A DNA stretch of 59,875 nt. Origin: Ichthyophonus hoferi. Its lineage: Eukaryota > Opisthokonta > Ichthyosporea > Ichthyophonida > Ichthyophonidae. The translations under genes and the position numbers were made by a program. Positions 25,462 to 39,527 of the stretch are shown here, piece after piece. Under the pieces are notes generated by a model. The model was not told the origin of the DNA and searched no databases. It worked only from the letters and a program-made list of their open reading frames with translations. The stretch is from positions 103,039-162,913 of the forward strand of contig NAOQ01000094.1 of NCBI GenBank assembly GCA_002751075.1, written 5' to 3'. Position 1 is the first letter of the stretch. Every line of letters starts with the position of its first letter.

Positions 25462-28218
25462 ATACACTGCTACTATTTCATGACCCTGTAAATATAGAGT
25501 TGTGAAAGAACATAGTATTCTATGAGAGAACCCTAAATAATAGCGGTCGAGTGCAGTTTGTTTAGATACCGAAAATAGGGCAGATTTGCGGTAGCAAATG
25601 TCGCAGATATATGAGAATTTATTTTCGATAATTGTTTCCATTTACCGATTTGTCTTTTTCTCACAATAGTATATCATGTTATTGCTCATTTATATGTTCT
25701 TCGGAGCACCACCACAATAATGATGTGAAAGTGGATTATATTCTTGCCAACTAGAGGTTTGGAGTGCAAACAATGACAGAAAATTGTGTATGGATTAAAG
25801 CAGAAAGGATTTTCATGTTATCTTTGAGTTTTCAATCTACAGTTATATTTGACTAATGTATTGAAATATCTTGTTTAAAACATCCTTGGATGGCCTACAT
25901 TAAAGCAGAAAAAGAAAGTATTAATTCTTTATTACCATATCTTACTACATGCATTAATTTTATATGCCACCGCATCTTTCGAAAGTTCAGAGAAAAAAAG
26001 AGATAGCGAAGATAATGTATATTTTTGAAGATGTGGGTATAATATTAAATTCAGTGACCATTTTCTTTTAATATGGATATTGAGTCAACTTGAACCCCGG
26101 GCAGTCTGTGGCGTTACATATTTCAATTTCTTTAATAAACAGTATTGTGAAGTTGGGTTTAGAAAACTTTTAATTAATAGTAGCTTGGGAATTATAGGGT
26201 TTACATGTATGTAGAACAATAGACTTTGTCGTACTTATACATACACATTGCAAGTCAATAGGCTGGGTTTTTTGATCCAACCTCTTTCTTTGCTGAAAAA
26301 CCATGTTTCTGGTGTATGTTTTTTTTTGGAATAATTGACTGCATGACTCGCTACGCGGAAAGAACAGAAGTTTTCTTTCTTCCACTGAAATGAGTTGGTA
26401 TTATGTAATTTCCTGCCGATCTACTGACTGGTCAGCGTACTCAATATGGCTCTAACAAATATAGTTGAAGAGAGAAATTTAATTCTATTCCTTATGGTAT
26501 GTGAAATAGTTAAATGTAATGAGTACCACTTACGCTACAAGTTTCACTCAGACTTATCTACTAGTTATTTACTAATTTAAATTTAATTCAATTATTGGAT
26601 CTACTGATACATGGTGAGACCCCAATCCTGAGCGGCGGGCCAATAGGCATACCAATACCGGGATTAACTAATTATTTATAAGATCGTACCACCAATAAAA
26701 TGTATGAAGTGCATTTCCAATCAAATACTTCTAGATGACAGAAACCAATCAGATAAAGCAGTACAGGGTTAGTAAATTACTTAGTTGGGAAAATAAATAG
26801 TTCCAATTATTAGCGTAATACACTAAATATATAGAAACGAACAATAAACAGTGTGTTTTCGTACAAGACATCATGAGGTATGCAGCTTAATTGCTGGTAG
26901 TCGCTGAAATACTTCAACACATTTGTAGGAAAATAATAAACAATAACAGTACACCAAACTTAACAACAATAATCGAGTTATATTGAACCGTTTTAGTTTA
27001 AATTCGCAGTTTTTGCCGATTTTGTCAGAAGAAAACAAGTGTTAAATCTGTTCCTCTCGTTTTACAAATACTTGGTTGGTATTTTATAATATAATTCTTT
27101 GTTATCTATTTTCAGCTAAATTATGAATAATTGTTTTGGAAACGATTGAATTATGCTTAAATACCAAGCCTACTCGTAATTTTGAATCAAAGAAAGATGA
27201 AATGCTTTTTCCATTTCCAAATAAAAATATAAACACAAAATACTTAATTTCTTCATTAAAATGTGTCATTATAATCTCACTGAATATACTCACTCAATAA
27301 CAAAGTTGATATATCAAGACAAGACATAGACCATTGACAACCTGGATGACCATGATATGTAATAAGGTTAAGTGCTAATAAAAAAGGAATAATGTACTGG
27401 TCAAGACCCAAAAAAATCTGGATAAAGTAGGAAAACCCCAACTCAATTGGGTTATACAAACTAAAATGGAATACAGTCTAATCAATTTTTCCAACACTAT
27501 TGAACCTTTCTTTTCACTGGAGATCAGGAAAGGAATACTGCAATAACTAAGACTTACATTCCCTAGATATCATTGCAAGTTTTAAATGCTAGATATTATA
27601 TTAATTAGCAAGGCATAAGCATAAGATTATTAATAATAATTAATAATTATTTGAGGAAGTATTATGAGGAGTAGCCGTTTACAATTTATTATTATAACTG
27701 ACTTACCTATCTTTAATAATTTTTAAATCAATCTTTCACTGCTTTTTATTCTGGAAAATTGTACTTATATAGACCATCAAATACCTTAATTATGCTTTCC
27801 TACAAAAATAATGACAAACAGGTCACAGATTGTTTGGATTAATTGTTATTATTCGTATATATATAATCACTTAATATCTAGTTTAGTTAATAACTTTTCT
27901 AAGACAGCAGCTACAGCAACAAAGACAGGATTCCGCTTAGTGAGTATATCATCTTAGTAAGTAAATAATGCATTACAGTGAAAGTAGTCAGACAAAGAAA
28001 ATTCGTATGCATTATATAATAGCTTTTACTATTGGAATATCTATATCTCTATATTCTACATCTACACTTTTATTTAGCCCTACGCAGTATATATAAATAT
28101 TCATACACGGGCCAAACACCAGGCCATCACGTAGAAAGTACTATCAGTTGATAACACTTATTTTCCAAGTCTGGCCCCTTTGATTTTCTACATATCAGCA
28201 GCTTCCAGGCATATGAGG
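25462..28218. other. Convergent spacer between importin and POLA2
   Basis: Both flanking genes end here, so it should hold both 3' UTRs. AATAAA-like signals occur (for example TTAATAAACAG near 26134). I see no exon-like matches, RNA gene or repeat of known family in its 2.7 kb. Confidence 0.5.
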
Positions 28219-31200
28219 CTAAATACGAACAATTTCCACTCGAGATCTGCTTAACACATAGTGCTGAGAGGGCTTGGTCTTGGTCATATCAGGTTGCAAG
28301 GGGTGAATTGTTAGTCTGGCAAAAGTAGCACCTGACTGTGCACGAGTAAGACGTCCAGGATTCACGGCCAGACACCCATTAACATTCTGTAGATTTACAT
28401 ATGAATCAATATGTAAGCATTTATGTGTATACAATAAATATGCATATATATATAAGGAAACAGAGGCATATGTAAAAGTGTGTACGTATAAATGTATATG
28501 TGTGGATGTTGGAAATGTCTCACTCTTTCAATATTTATTTCTGATCTTCTTATGCTCAAGCACTAAATACATGTAGAATACAAATATCAAAACAAATCAT
28601 ACATTGTTTATGGATTCAATGACCAGTTTACCTTTACCATAATATATATACTATCTTTCAACTTACTTTGGCAAAGTACTTCATATCAGAGCCCAAAAGC
28701 AACAAGTCTGGAGTGCAAGGCATTTCAAGTTGTTCCAAGTGGCCAAAATCAATATTTGTATCTTTAGCTGGGAGTAATGGGTAATAGCTGGATGTTGGTA
28801 TAAATGTTAGTAATGATGATTAGAGGTAGATCTTTTAAGTATAACGGTTTGTCACATACTGTTAAAAACACCATATTGGTAAAGAATAGTTATATTTTGA
28901 ATCAATTATTTACTCAATAATAGGCTATTAATAGCCTTTGATTAATTAATTCGTTAATAATCAGGATATCAATTAATCAATATATAGTACGCTACATTTC
29001 AAAGCTATAAAAAGGTTACGTTTATCATTGACCATGACATAGTTGAATAGTTTCTATTTGGCAGGTTTCTACATTCTTGGCTACAATGACTTCAGGTTGA
29101 CTCTCCCATAACTCTTTTATTTCCTCTCATTCACTACACTTATTTCTTGTTTGTTCATAATCGGCTTAATCCGAATTTAGTGTCACCTCATCACGAGTTT
29201 AGAATGGTAGAATGCAAACACTGTGTGATTCAAATAATGCTTCCAGTTTTCTTTAAACTATAGCCGACCACCTAACTGGAATTCTCCCTCTCTCACCCTG
29301 TTAATATCATAAATTCCTTATATTTTATGTTTCGATAATATTTCAAGCTTTATACTGTATTTCCTTCTGCATCTGCATGCCCATATAGGCGATTATATCT
29401 ATGGAAACTCTCTTCTCTCTCCCCGTTTCCAGTACTCCAAGGTATAACTTTATTATTATTTATGCTATACTCCCTCACTTTTAGGCTAATACTTTTCCAT
29501 TCCTATTATTTTATATGTAGATAATAATTTCCCTATTTTTTGTCTCTATCTCTTTAATTGCCAGTATACTACTACATAATATATACACTCAGCCTCATCA
29601 GAAAATTTTCTTTCTACCACCTTGTATATGTTTATGAAATATAACTATACAATCTACTGTGAAAACAGTTCTTTCCGAAGTGAATATATACACAAAATAC
29701 ACAAATATAAGCACTTATATTACCTTCTTTGCTCTACCAAGTGGTTGACCAAACGACCAAATCTGTCAGATTGGCTTCCAGATGGGAACCTATGGCAAGA
29801 CAACACCGGTAAGTAATTGGCTAGATGTCAGCATATATACATCAAACCTGGCCAATTGACAATAGACGGAGCAACGATAAGTGTGAATGTTCAATAGATA
29901 TATAGTAGTAGTAGTCATGATGAAGTGAAATGAAAAGCAATTATACTTATACAAGACACGTCAACAGCATGTGTCAAAAGAAATATGTATGTCTATGTAT
30001 GTATTGCAAGGCCAAATGTTAAAAAAATGCAGTAACATTAACATAAATATGAGAAACTAAAAACAACCCGCCAAATGATAGATAATATAAATGAGCACAT
30101 AAGAACTGCAAAGGTCAAATTATAACATCCTACAGAAAGCTTTTTAAAATATAGTAGACTGCTTTTATAAGGTAGAACTTAATAACAAAATATATACCAA
30201 TATGTGTGTTAAGAGTCCTCTTGTAGTTAAATATATATAACATGCAACTCTATAAGTATGCAGCATATAGGAAAGGGGTGATGTGCTCCATTGTAATAAA
30301 GAGAAAGATAGAAAGATAATGTATTGTTTATCTGTTAGACTATTGTGATGGGCGTAGAAGGAGAGAGAGGAAGAGAGAGACGGTCGATACATGTATAAGT
30401 ATACGCTAATATGATAGGTAAAACCCAGTTCCTATCACTCACCTAAAGGTCTCCTCGGCAGACATATGCATGACAATGTCGGTAGTAGTTAAACCTACAG
30501 TGACTTCATTGATAGCCAGCGTACATGGATTTGGCATGCTGTGTAGTCTACCTATAAACTATAGCCCAGTGTAAAGTTATATTATTGTCTGCATAATCGC
30601 ACTTATGTGTATGTACATGTAAGGAATCTCCTATAGACACTGTAACAATATCAAACTTTTAACGAAATATGTTTGTTATTTAAACCACATCTCTAGTTCT
30701 ATTACTATTATTATTGTATTACTATTACATTACTGTTATATTATTATTATTATATTACTATTACACTACTGCTATATTACTATTGCTATATTACTATTAT
30801 ACTACCTTTATTCGATAATGAGCAAGCGAATATATATATATATATATATATGTTATTTTGAATAAAAAAACGAAAGAGTGAAATAGGAAAAGGAAAAGTT
30901 AAAACATTACAAGTATGCTTGATAAACTTGATAAATAGAGAAAACGTAGGAAAAGTATAGACAAATACCTCCTCTGGCATATTAATTTTCAGCGGTGGTT
31001 GAGGTAGGACAAAATCATGATGGACATCTCGTAGAGAGGGCATGATCACTACCTGTGTATTGTGTACAAAGGAAAAATACAAAAACAAAATAAGAAAGAC
31101 TGAATAGTATAGTAGGATAGTATAGTAGGACAGTAGGAATATATTCAAAGAAAGAAACGGAGAATAGTGATGCTTAAAGCTTGAAAAAGAAAAAAGGAAA

Positions 31201-34200
31201 TCTGGTTGTTGGTTTCTGTATTTCGTTGTAAATATTGTTGCAAACCAGAATTAGAATACAATACGGTTGGTCAAACAAAAAAACCAAATACAACGGGAAT
31301 AGGAGGAAAACAATATAATAAATATAGAAAGCACAAGAAATTTTATTTTATTTTTAAGAAATAACAATAAAATAACATGAAACAATAGTAATAAAAAATG
31401 TCAAAACAACACCTGAAGATTTGGAGTTTTCTCCAATAAGGAAAAAATTCGTGAAACAATTTCTTGAGAGAAAACCTGGGTGAAGGAAAGCACCGATCCT
31501 ATTAGTATAGCAAACAATACGCTTAAATGTAGCTATATATTTCCTTGTATTTCCTTATATTCCCTTATACTCCCTTATATTCCCTTATATTCCTTTATAT
31601 TTCTTTATATTTCTTTATATTTCCTTATATTCCCTTATATTACCTTATATTCATTTATAATCCCTTATATTTCCTTATATTTCTTTATATTTCTTTATAT
31701 TTCTTTATATTCCCTTATATTCCCTTATCTTTCTTTATATTTCTTTATATTTCTTTATATTTCCTTATATTTCCTTATATTCCCTTATATTCCTTTATAT
31801 TTCCTTACATTTCCTTGTAAAAAGAAATGGTTTGTTGTGTAGCAAACGAAATAAAACCATAGAAGACGTAACCAAGAAGTAACAGATAAATGTTAAGTAG
31901 AATAAAGGTAATTATAGTATAGTATAATATAGTATAGAATAGTATAGTCCTAGTCATGTTAAGGATAGAAAATACTGTTGAAAAGTGTAGCAATATCATA
32001 GATGGGTGCAGGAGATATTCTGGTTTGTTTTGAATATTAGCAATTGACAAAAGTAAGTATAGCCAAGTGTTTTATTATATAAGCAGAGTAAGCAAATGAT
32101 ATAAGTATCTTAAAAAATATATTCCAAGAATAGTATGTACTACACATGATCATGATATGAAAATGATTGTAGGTATAAACATACGAGGTTACAGTCAGGG
32201 AAAAAGTGTTTATAATATTATGATACTATACCATTCTTGTATAATGTATACTACACTATATTATACTATACTATACACTATACACTATACACTATACACT
32301 ATACACTACACTATACTATACTACACTATACCATACTATACTGTGCTATACTATACTATCCTATACTGCGAAATATGAACAAAACATATAACTATATAAA
32401 ATGATAGAGAAGCAAAATGCATAAGGAAATAAAAGGAGAAAAAGAAACAACCAGAGAAAGTGCAAGAAAGTGGAAAGCAGAATATACCTCAGCAAATGTG
32501 ACGTCCATAATTTGCGAGGGATCGGATACCATTGGATGTTTGTCATCTACAAAGGGGCCCATCTGTGATTTTTATATATGTACAATTAGACTATATCTCT
32601 ATCTATCGATATCGACAAACAATCACACAACGGTTGCTACCTAGAATGTATGTAACTAGGAATACATCAGCATACATACATACATACATACATAAATACA
32701 TACATATATACATACATACATACATACATACATACATACATACATACATACATACATACATACATGCATACATACANNNNNNNNNNNNNNNNNNNNNNNN
32801 NNNNNNNNNNNNNNNNNNNNNNNNNNNNNNNNNNNNNNNNNNCATACATACATACAAAGATATATACATGCATACATGCATACATACATACATACATACA
32901 TACATACATACATACATACATACATACATACATACATACATACATACATACATACACAACGTATATATACATATATATATATATATATGCAATCTCTTAA
33001 AAGACTCTACATGTAATCTCAATCCTGAATATATATGATATGATGTGTACACATACACACACCTACACGCTCATATATATATACTATATACTATCCTATG
33101 TACAAATACTATATGTCTCGCTTAACCTTCGGCTATGTTTTCCTTGTTCATTTATTATCATTATCTATTGATGCACAAGAAAATGCAGAATGTGTGACCT
33201 AACATACTTATACTTAGAGATTTATATGTAAGGTAATTGTTTACCCTGTCCACCAATCATACCCCATATATGACCCATTGGCTCCTTTAACTAACCAGTG
33301 ATAAAAATCATATTCCTTCCTAAAGGACAAGACGTTATTTGCATAAACATCAACCCTTCTATCATTTTATATATATAATTTATATATATATATACACTTA
33401 AACATTTTATTATTATGCACTCTTCATTTTTCTATGTAGGTATAGAATATATTACTGGACAGTTATTTTATATTGTCTCATTCATACGTTCATACCCATC
33501 TCATATCAACAAGAATAGAATTGTAAGTAGTTAAGCAAGTTATTCCTATGTGTACAAATGTATTAACAGAAATATGTGAAAGGAACTTACCAATATAAGT
33601 ACATCGGGGCGTTCTTTCTGTACCAAGGAGATTAACTCGTCCAATGGCTGAATTGATTGATAAGTCATCAATCAAATCATTGGTTTATTCACTCCCTGGA
33701 CTCATTTTACGACTTGGTTTCTCTTCCATACAGATACGTAATGGTTCACACTAATTACACTAATTAAAAACAGAATATATATATATATAACCTAGAATAT
33801 CTCAAGGTACAGTCTATACCATTATACTACCATACTGTTATACTATTATATTCTTATGCTATTATATTCTTATACTATAGTATTCTTATACTATTATACA
33901 TTTATGTTATTATACTATTATATTACCATACAATTATACTTTTTACTTTTTGTAAGTAAATAAAGTAGAAATAGACCTACTGATGCAACATATCAGCCAA
34001 AAGATTTTGATTTCTCTTGTAAATTTTAGATTGCTTGTAGAAAGTAATTAGGATTATTATTGGCTCGGATTTCAGAGGAGGAGTTCATTAAAAAAGCTAT
34101 AAATGATAACGTATAACTGATCAATAATAATTACACACCTGGTATGACATATCGTTGTTGGTTGTAAAAGGTCCCACGGCGCTAATGATCTGCAGCCCGC

Positions 34201-37200
34201 TTCCCTCGCTCTTTGCGGCCAGCTCCTGTACTGGTGTAGTTGCAAAAGGCCGACGTGCATTCTAGGTGGTGATATGGACAACAGAGATAAGAATGTGTAA
34301 AGGAGAAATAATGGTTTGTGCAAGAGAGAGAGGGAGAGACAGTCGCTGTGCTATAAGGAAATGGCTAAATATAGCATGTGTAGAATAAAATATGTGTGTG
34401 ATAATACTAATGGGTGGTTGGTAGTTGGTTGAATAGAGAGGAATTCGAATGTGGGAAAGTTGGTTCTCAATATATATATATGGTCTACTTAAAGTTGATT
34501 TACAAGGATGCTTATGTGTATGTATGTATGTATGTATGTATGTATATATATATATGTCTATAATTATGGTTGTTAAATGAATTTATTAATAGGATGATCC
34601 AGTCTTAATCACTATGTAGCTATACTAATCTAGTCCGCTATATACAGCTAGAATAAATATCAATGAAATATAGCTAGTCTATAAATAAAATAAAATAAAA
34701 AGATAACAAATTAATATATAATATAGGACGAATTATCTTTGTATCAGTAAGCAATTAGTCAAAACATTTGCTAACATGTGCGTATAAGCATACATTACAA
34801 CTCCCTTTTCCATGTAAATAACCATTATGATTATAACATATTAGGTTATATCAGGTTATATTGTGTTATATTATACAATATTGTATTATGTTATATTGTA
34901 TTATGTTATATTATACTATATTGTATTATGTTACATTATATTGTATTGTATTATATTAGTGTATTGTATTATTATGATCTCATATTGGTGATAAATATTT
35001 CTACTACTTTTCCTTGCGAAGAATACGCTTAGCTCGCACCTTTTTAACAATACAGTTTATCCAGTTACATGGCTAGGTTATACTAGATTATACACTTAAT
35101 ATGTAGCAGTAAGCCAATCACCATGAAGAATATGAAGATATGGAAAGAATATGTTCAAGGTAAAACAAATCAGAAGGGGTGGGTAGAGGAAAACTAAATT
35201 TAATTGACCAATAGAATCGAGAATACAACAAAGTGAGCAAGGATAAATGCCAATGCCTACCTGATAGATCTTCTTGGCTACCATGCGGTTGCCCTGGGTG
35301 TTGTACCCCTCCACTGCAATGATCTGATTGGTTATAGTTTTATGAGATCAGTACCCCCCACCAATCACCTATGCATATCTTTAGTACAATCTAGATTACT
35401 ACCTCCAGCATGTTTCTAGTGTCACTTTTTATTAAAAGTCAAAGCTTCGTTTAAATTTTAATATATAACGTTAGTTATAAATAAATGCTTTTGTAGCTCT
35501 AAGAATTGTATGCAATATTTTAGCGTGATGATTCTCCATCCCCTTTATTATTTATGTGACCTCCTTTTTATCTACGCAACATGCGCTGATTAAAAAAGGC
35601 TCTCCAGCATGCCCATCAATGATACCGATACATTCAGCAAGACATTTAACGAGAGCCACTAAATTTCCTATTCTCAATAAATTAATCTAATGTTCTCATG
35701 ACTTAATTAGCACATTGGACAAATGCTTGTGTTATCTTTATTGACTAATAAAATGGCTTTAGTTAACAATACTATGCTATTGACTATTTACTTGACCCGT
35801 TATTTGTATTTATATTTATTACCCGAATCTCGGGTAAGTATATACATATGTATCGGTTGGAATTGTATGTGCTATGTGATCTGACAATCCTACTTCTAAC
35901 ACTTTTTTAATATATATATATATATCTACATTATAGTATACCGTACTGTTTTGTTTTGTTTTGATTTATTTTATTTTATTGCATTTTATTTTATTTCACT
36001 TCAATTTTTATTATTTTATTTTGATTTTTTTAAAAAAAGACCCAAGTAATAAATATATATAATCAAAAAATAACAAAATAATACGTCGTGCCAATGCACA
36101 AACGTATATCTATCTATATTTAAGTGTAATACTAACTCGAAAAGCAAAACAAACAATAATTACAATAATAGGGTATGATTTAGTATAGTACAGTACAGTA
36201 TAGTATAGAATAGTATAGTATAAAATAGAATAGTATAGAATAGTATAGTACAATATAATATAGTATAGTATAATATAGTAGTGTATAGTATAACATAACA
36301 TAGTATAGCATAATATAATATATGATGACATGGCCATATACCTGTCCAGGGAACAATGAGAACGCTTCCATCTCGGAGAGATCCAAAGGTACCCTTACTC
36401 CACCAGACTTTTCCTTACAACCTTCAATCACTACCGACTTCTCATTCATGCGGCCTACGCCATCACAACACACTCTACCAACCACTGTAACCTGGTCCTA
36501 TAGCGCCCCCCGCCCACCGTACAAAATCATGTTAATATTTAAATAGTTCTGCTATTTATAACAGTTAATGAGTAGATTACATTACACTGTTCAAGTCACG
36601 GTTAAGTTTTAAAAAAAATGTTTCAATATTTAAAAGATTTCTGTGAACTAGAATAGAGGTTTAAGTTCAGATTTAGAAAAGTAAGCTATCCAATGGGTGG
36701 TTAAATTGTATTGTACATAAATATTCAAATATATATAAACCATAATAGTGGGCTAAAATAAAGAGTAAAATTTAAGTTAAAACTCAACACATTCAATTAT
36801 AAAACCAATAGTATATGGTTATATAATTAAACTGAGCATATTCAATTAAAAAACCAATGATATATGGTTATTTAATTAAACCAAGTATGATGAATTTCTT
36901 ATAAATGCTCCCATAGTGGCTTCAATAAGTGGTTCGCCATTGCCAAGACAACCCACCTTAACCAATAGGGCTGTTCTTGTTTATTTTACTAGTGATCTTT
37001 CTACAGTTAAATATAATTTTGATATTTCATATAGATATGGTATATTTATATTTATTTTGTCTATTTTTTCATCAAGCAAGTGTGTAAGAGTCAGTAAGTT
37101 GGATTTTTGGAGGTATATAATAGCTGGTGCTTTTGTGCGTTTTCTTTTTGTATAGAGAAACGTACCTTTTGAACATTAAAATTACATAAAATTACTGGGT

Positions 37201-39494
37201 ACAAGTAGAGATATATACCGTAGCATATAAGTATGCTTGTCTATAAATTTGAAGTATATGATTGCACGTGGAGATTTATTAGAAGTGCAGCGGAGTATTT
37301 TGTAGTTGGATATCAAGTCAATTTGAAATAAGAATAATATATATATATATTATACATATACTATATACACATATAGATATATATTATATACTATACTATA
37401 TACAAACTATACAAGAATGAAATAATGCAATATCAAACATTATATAATAGCATTCCGAAAGCATGACTTGATACCAATTAAGTGTGGGCATATATATACA
37501 CGGCATACACTCCCAGTACCCAGTATAATACTACATATCACTTAAAAAATAAAGCTGCGATGGTCTCCAGTCTCCTGGTGAGATTACACAAAGCAATGAA
37601 AACATGGACAGATTAGTAGTATGTGTATGAATGTGTGTAATTTACAAGGGCGAGAAAAAAAACAATTAAAAAAAGTTTAATTTTTTTTAAAAAAATAACA
37701 AAAAGATATGAAAAGTACAGAATAAAGACACAATCAGTAGTTCAAAAATGATGCTGTAGAATAAAATATGACGCCAAAAATAGAAAAAATCAAATGAGAA
37801 TAATATGGACAATGTTGGAGAAAAAGGTTATGTAAGTGAATATGTAAAGATAAGAAATAATGAGGTGTTACAGAGAAAAAGAGAAAGAGAAAGAAACTAA
37901 ACAGAAACAAAGAAGAAAAGAAAGAGAGATAGCAACAAGAGGTACTGACAGTGCAAGGTACCCCAAGCCTCCCAGTCTCTTCAATCTTATGACGTGGGCA
38001 TATTACTCCGTATCCGAGATAGGTCAACCGATCGTCCAACTCTATGGTTCAATCATATCAATGAGATAATACATAATATATATATATATATATATATATC
38101 TCTTTCTCTTTCTCTTTCTCTTTATCACTCTCATTATTTTCTGTCTTTGTATGCTTGCTCACATATCCTTTCTCTATATAGAAAAGTATAATAATATTTA
38201 TAAAATATATGTCAATAGACATCTAGTCTGGTTGTTCTTATATCTCGTATTCCTATTAGCCAATATAGTAGGGCATAGATAGACAAAACCCAATGACATG
38301 GAAGAAATTAAACGATAAAACTATACCTAAAACCAACCTTTTTTAAAGTGATTTTTTTAAAACAAAATCAACAATAATAATTGGTACTTTACATCTAAAC
38401 ATATAGCATATCATATATAATATATCATACATGTATAATAACATACATATATAAACAGCTAACACTATTCCACAATTTGAACCGCACCTACCCTCAGCCT
38501 TCTCCTGCAGCTTTTCAAACATGTAGCGATATTCATTAACTTGACAGCTTCCATACACAGCCACGTCTATCTCCTGGTTGATTCCATCACGGTTCTAGGA
38601 GAGAGAAAGAGTTAGAGAATGTAAGAGATACAACATAGGAGAAAAATAAATAGCTATATGTTTATAGATATATATGACGTAAGCGCAGAAAGTAATATAC
38701 CATACTATCATACTATCCTATCATCATACTATTATACTATCGAAACAGTTCCAAAAAAGAAAGTTGGTAGGGAAGAAAGATAATTGAAAAATTCAAAATC
38801 GTAAAGTAATTGCATCGTACTAGGTTAGATGATATACGTCAGTGTCATATATCCTTATTTATGTCTGTTTATGTGTATGTATGTATGTATGTATGTATGT
38901 ATGTATGTATGTATGTATGTATGTATGTATGTAGGCAGGTAGGTATGAAAAATATGGGTAAATGAATGCGAAATTAAATGATTATGTCTTAAACCCAAAA
39001 CACAATCCAAAGGCAAAACGTAACTGCTTAGATAGTCAACAGTGGAGAATAGAAAGAGAGCAGAGAAGAAAACAGTATACCAGAAACATGGTGTTTCAAA
39101 AGAAAAAGAAAAACGAACTGCAATGGAAAGAGAGTAGAGAAAGATATATAGAAGATGTTTCTAAAAAGACAAAAAAATAATAAAAAAATAGAATAAACTC
39201 AATTAATTAATTAAGTGTTATAGTGAGATAACATGAAAAAAGAATGAAGATAGGAAAACATAAATTAAAGGTGTACCTTAATATGTGTGGGAACGTGTTC
39301 GTTGAAAACCAGCTCAACCTTTCCTGCATTATTGCGATGAGAAAAGTCCACTAGACTGTGGATGGCGTCTATATATAAGGAATTAATTTTGCCTTTGTAA
39401 AATTATCTTATGGCAATCCTTACTAACATGTGCTTACATACTACTTTCTTCCTCTCTTGTTCTTGTTTTTTTTTTTGACTATCCCGTTTCTCTT

Positions 39495-39527
<33 letters not shown>

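Noticed and set aside
31480-31842. Two overlapping 90-120 codon ORFs rich in LYFLIFPYI
   Set aside because: Artefact of the 10-bp minisatellite inside a POLA2 intron.
36900-36960. Minus-strand stretch VGCLGNGEPLIEATMGAF as the missing POLA2 exon
   Set aside because: It has an acceptor-like start but no GT donor, and it does not resemble the human residues expected at that position.
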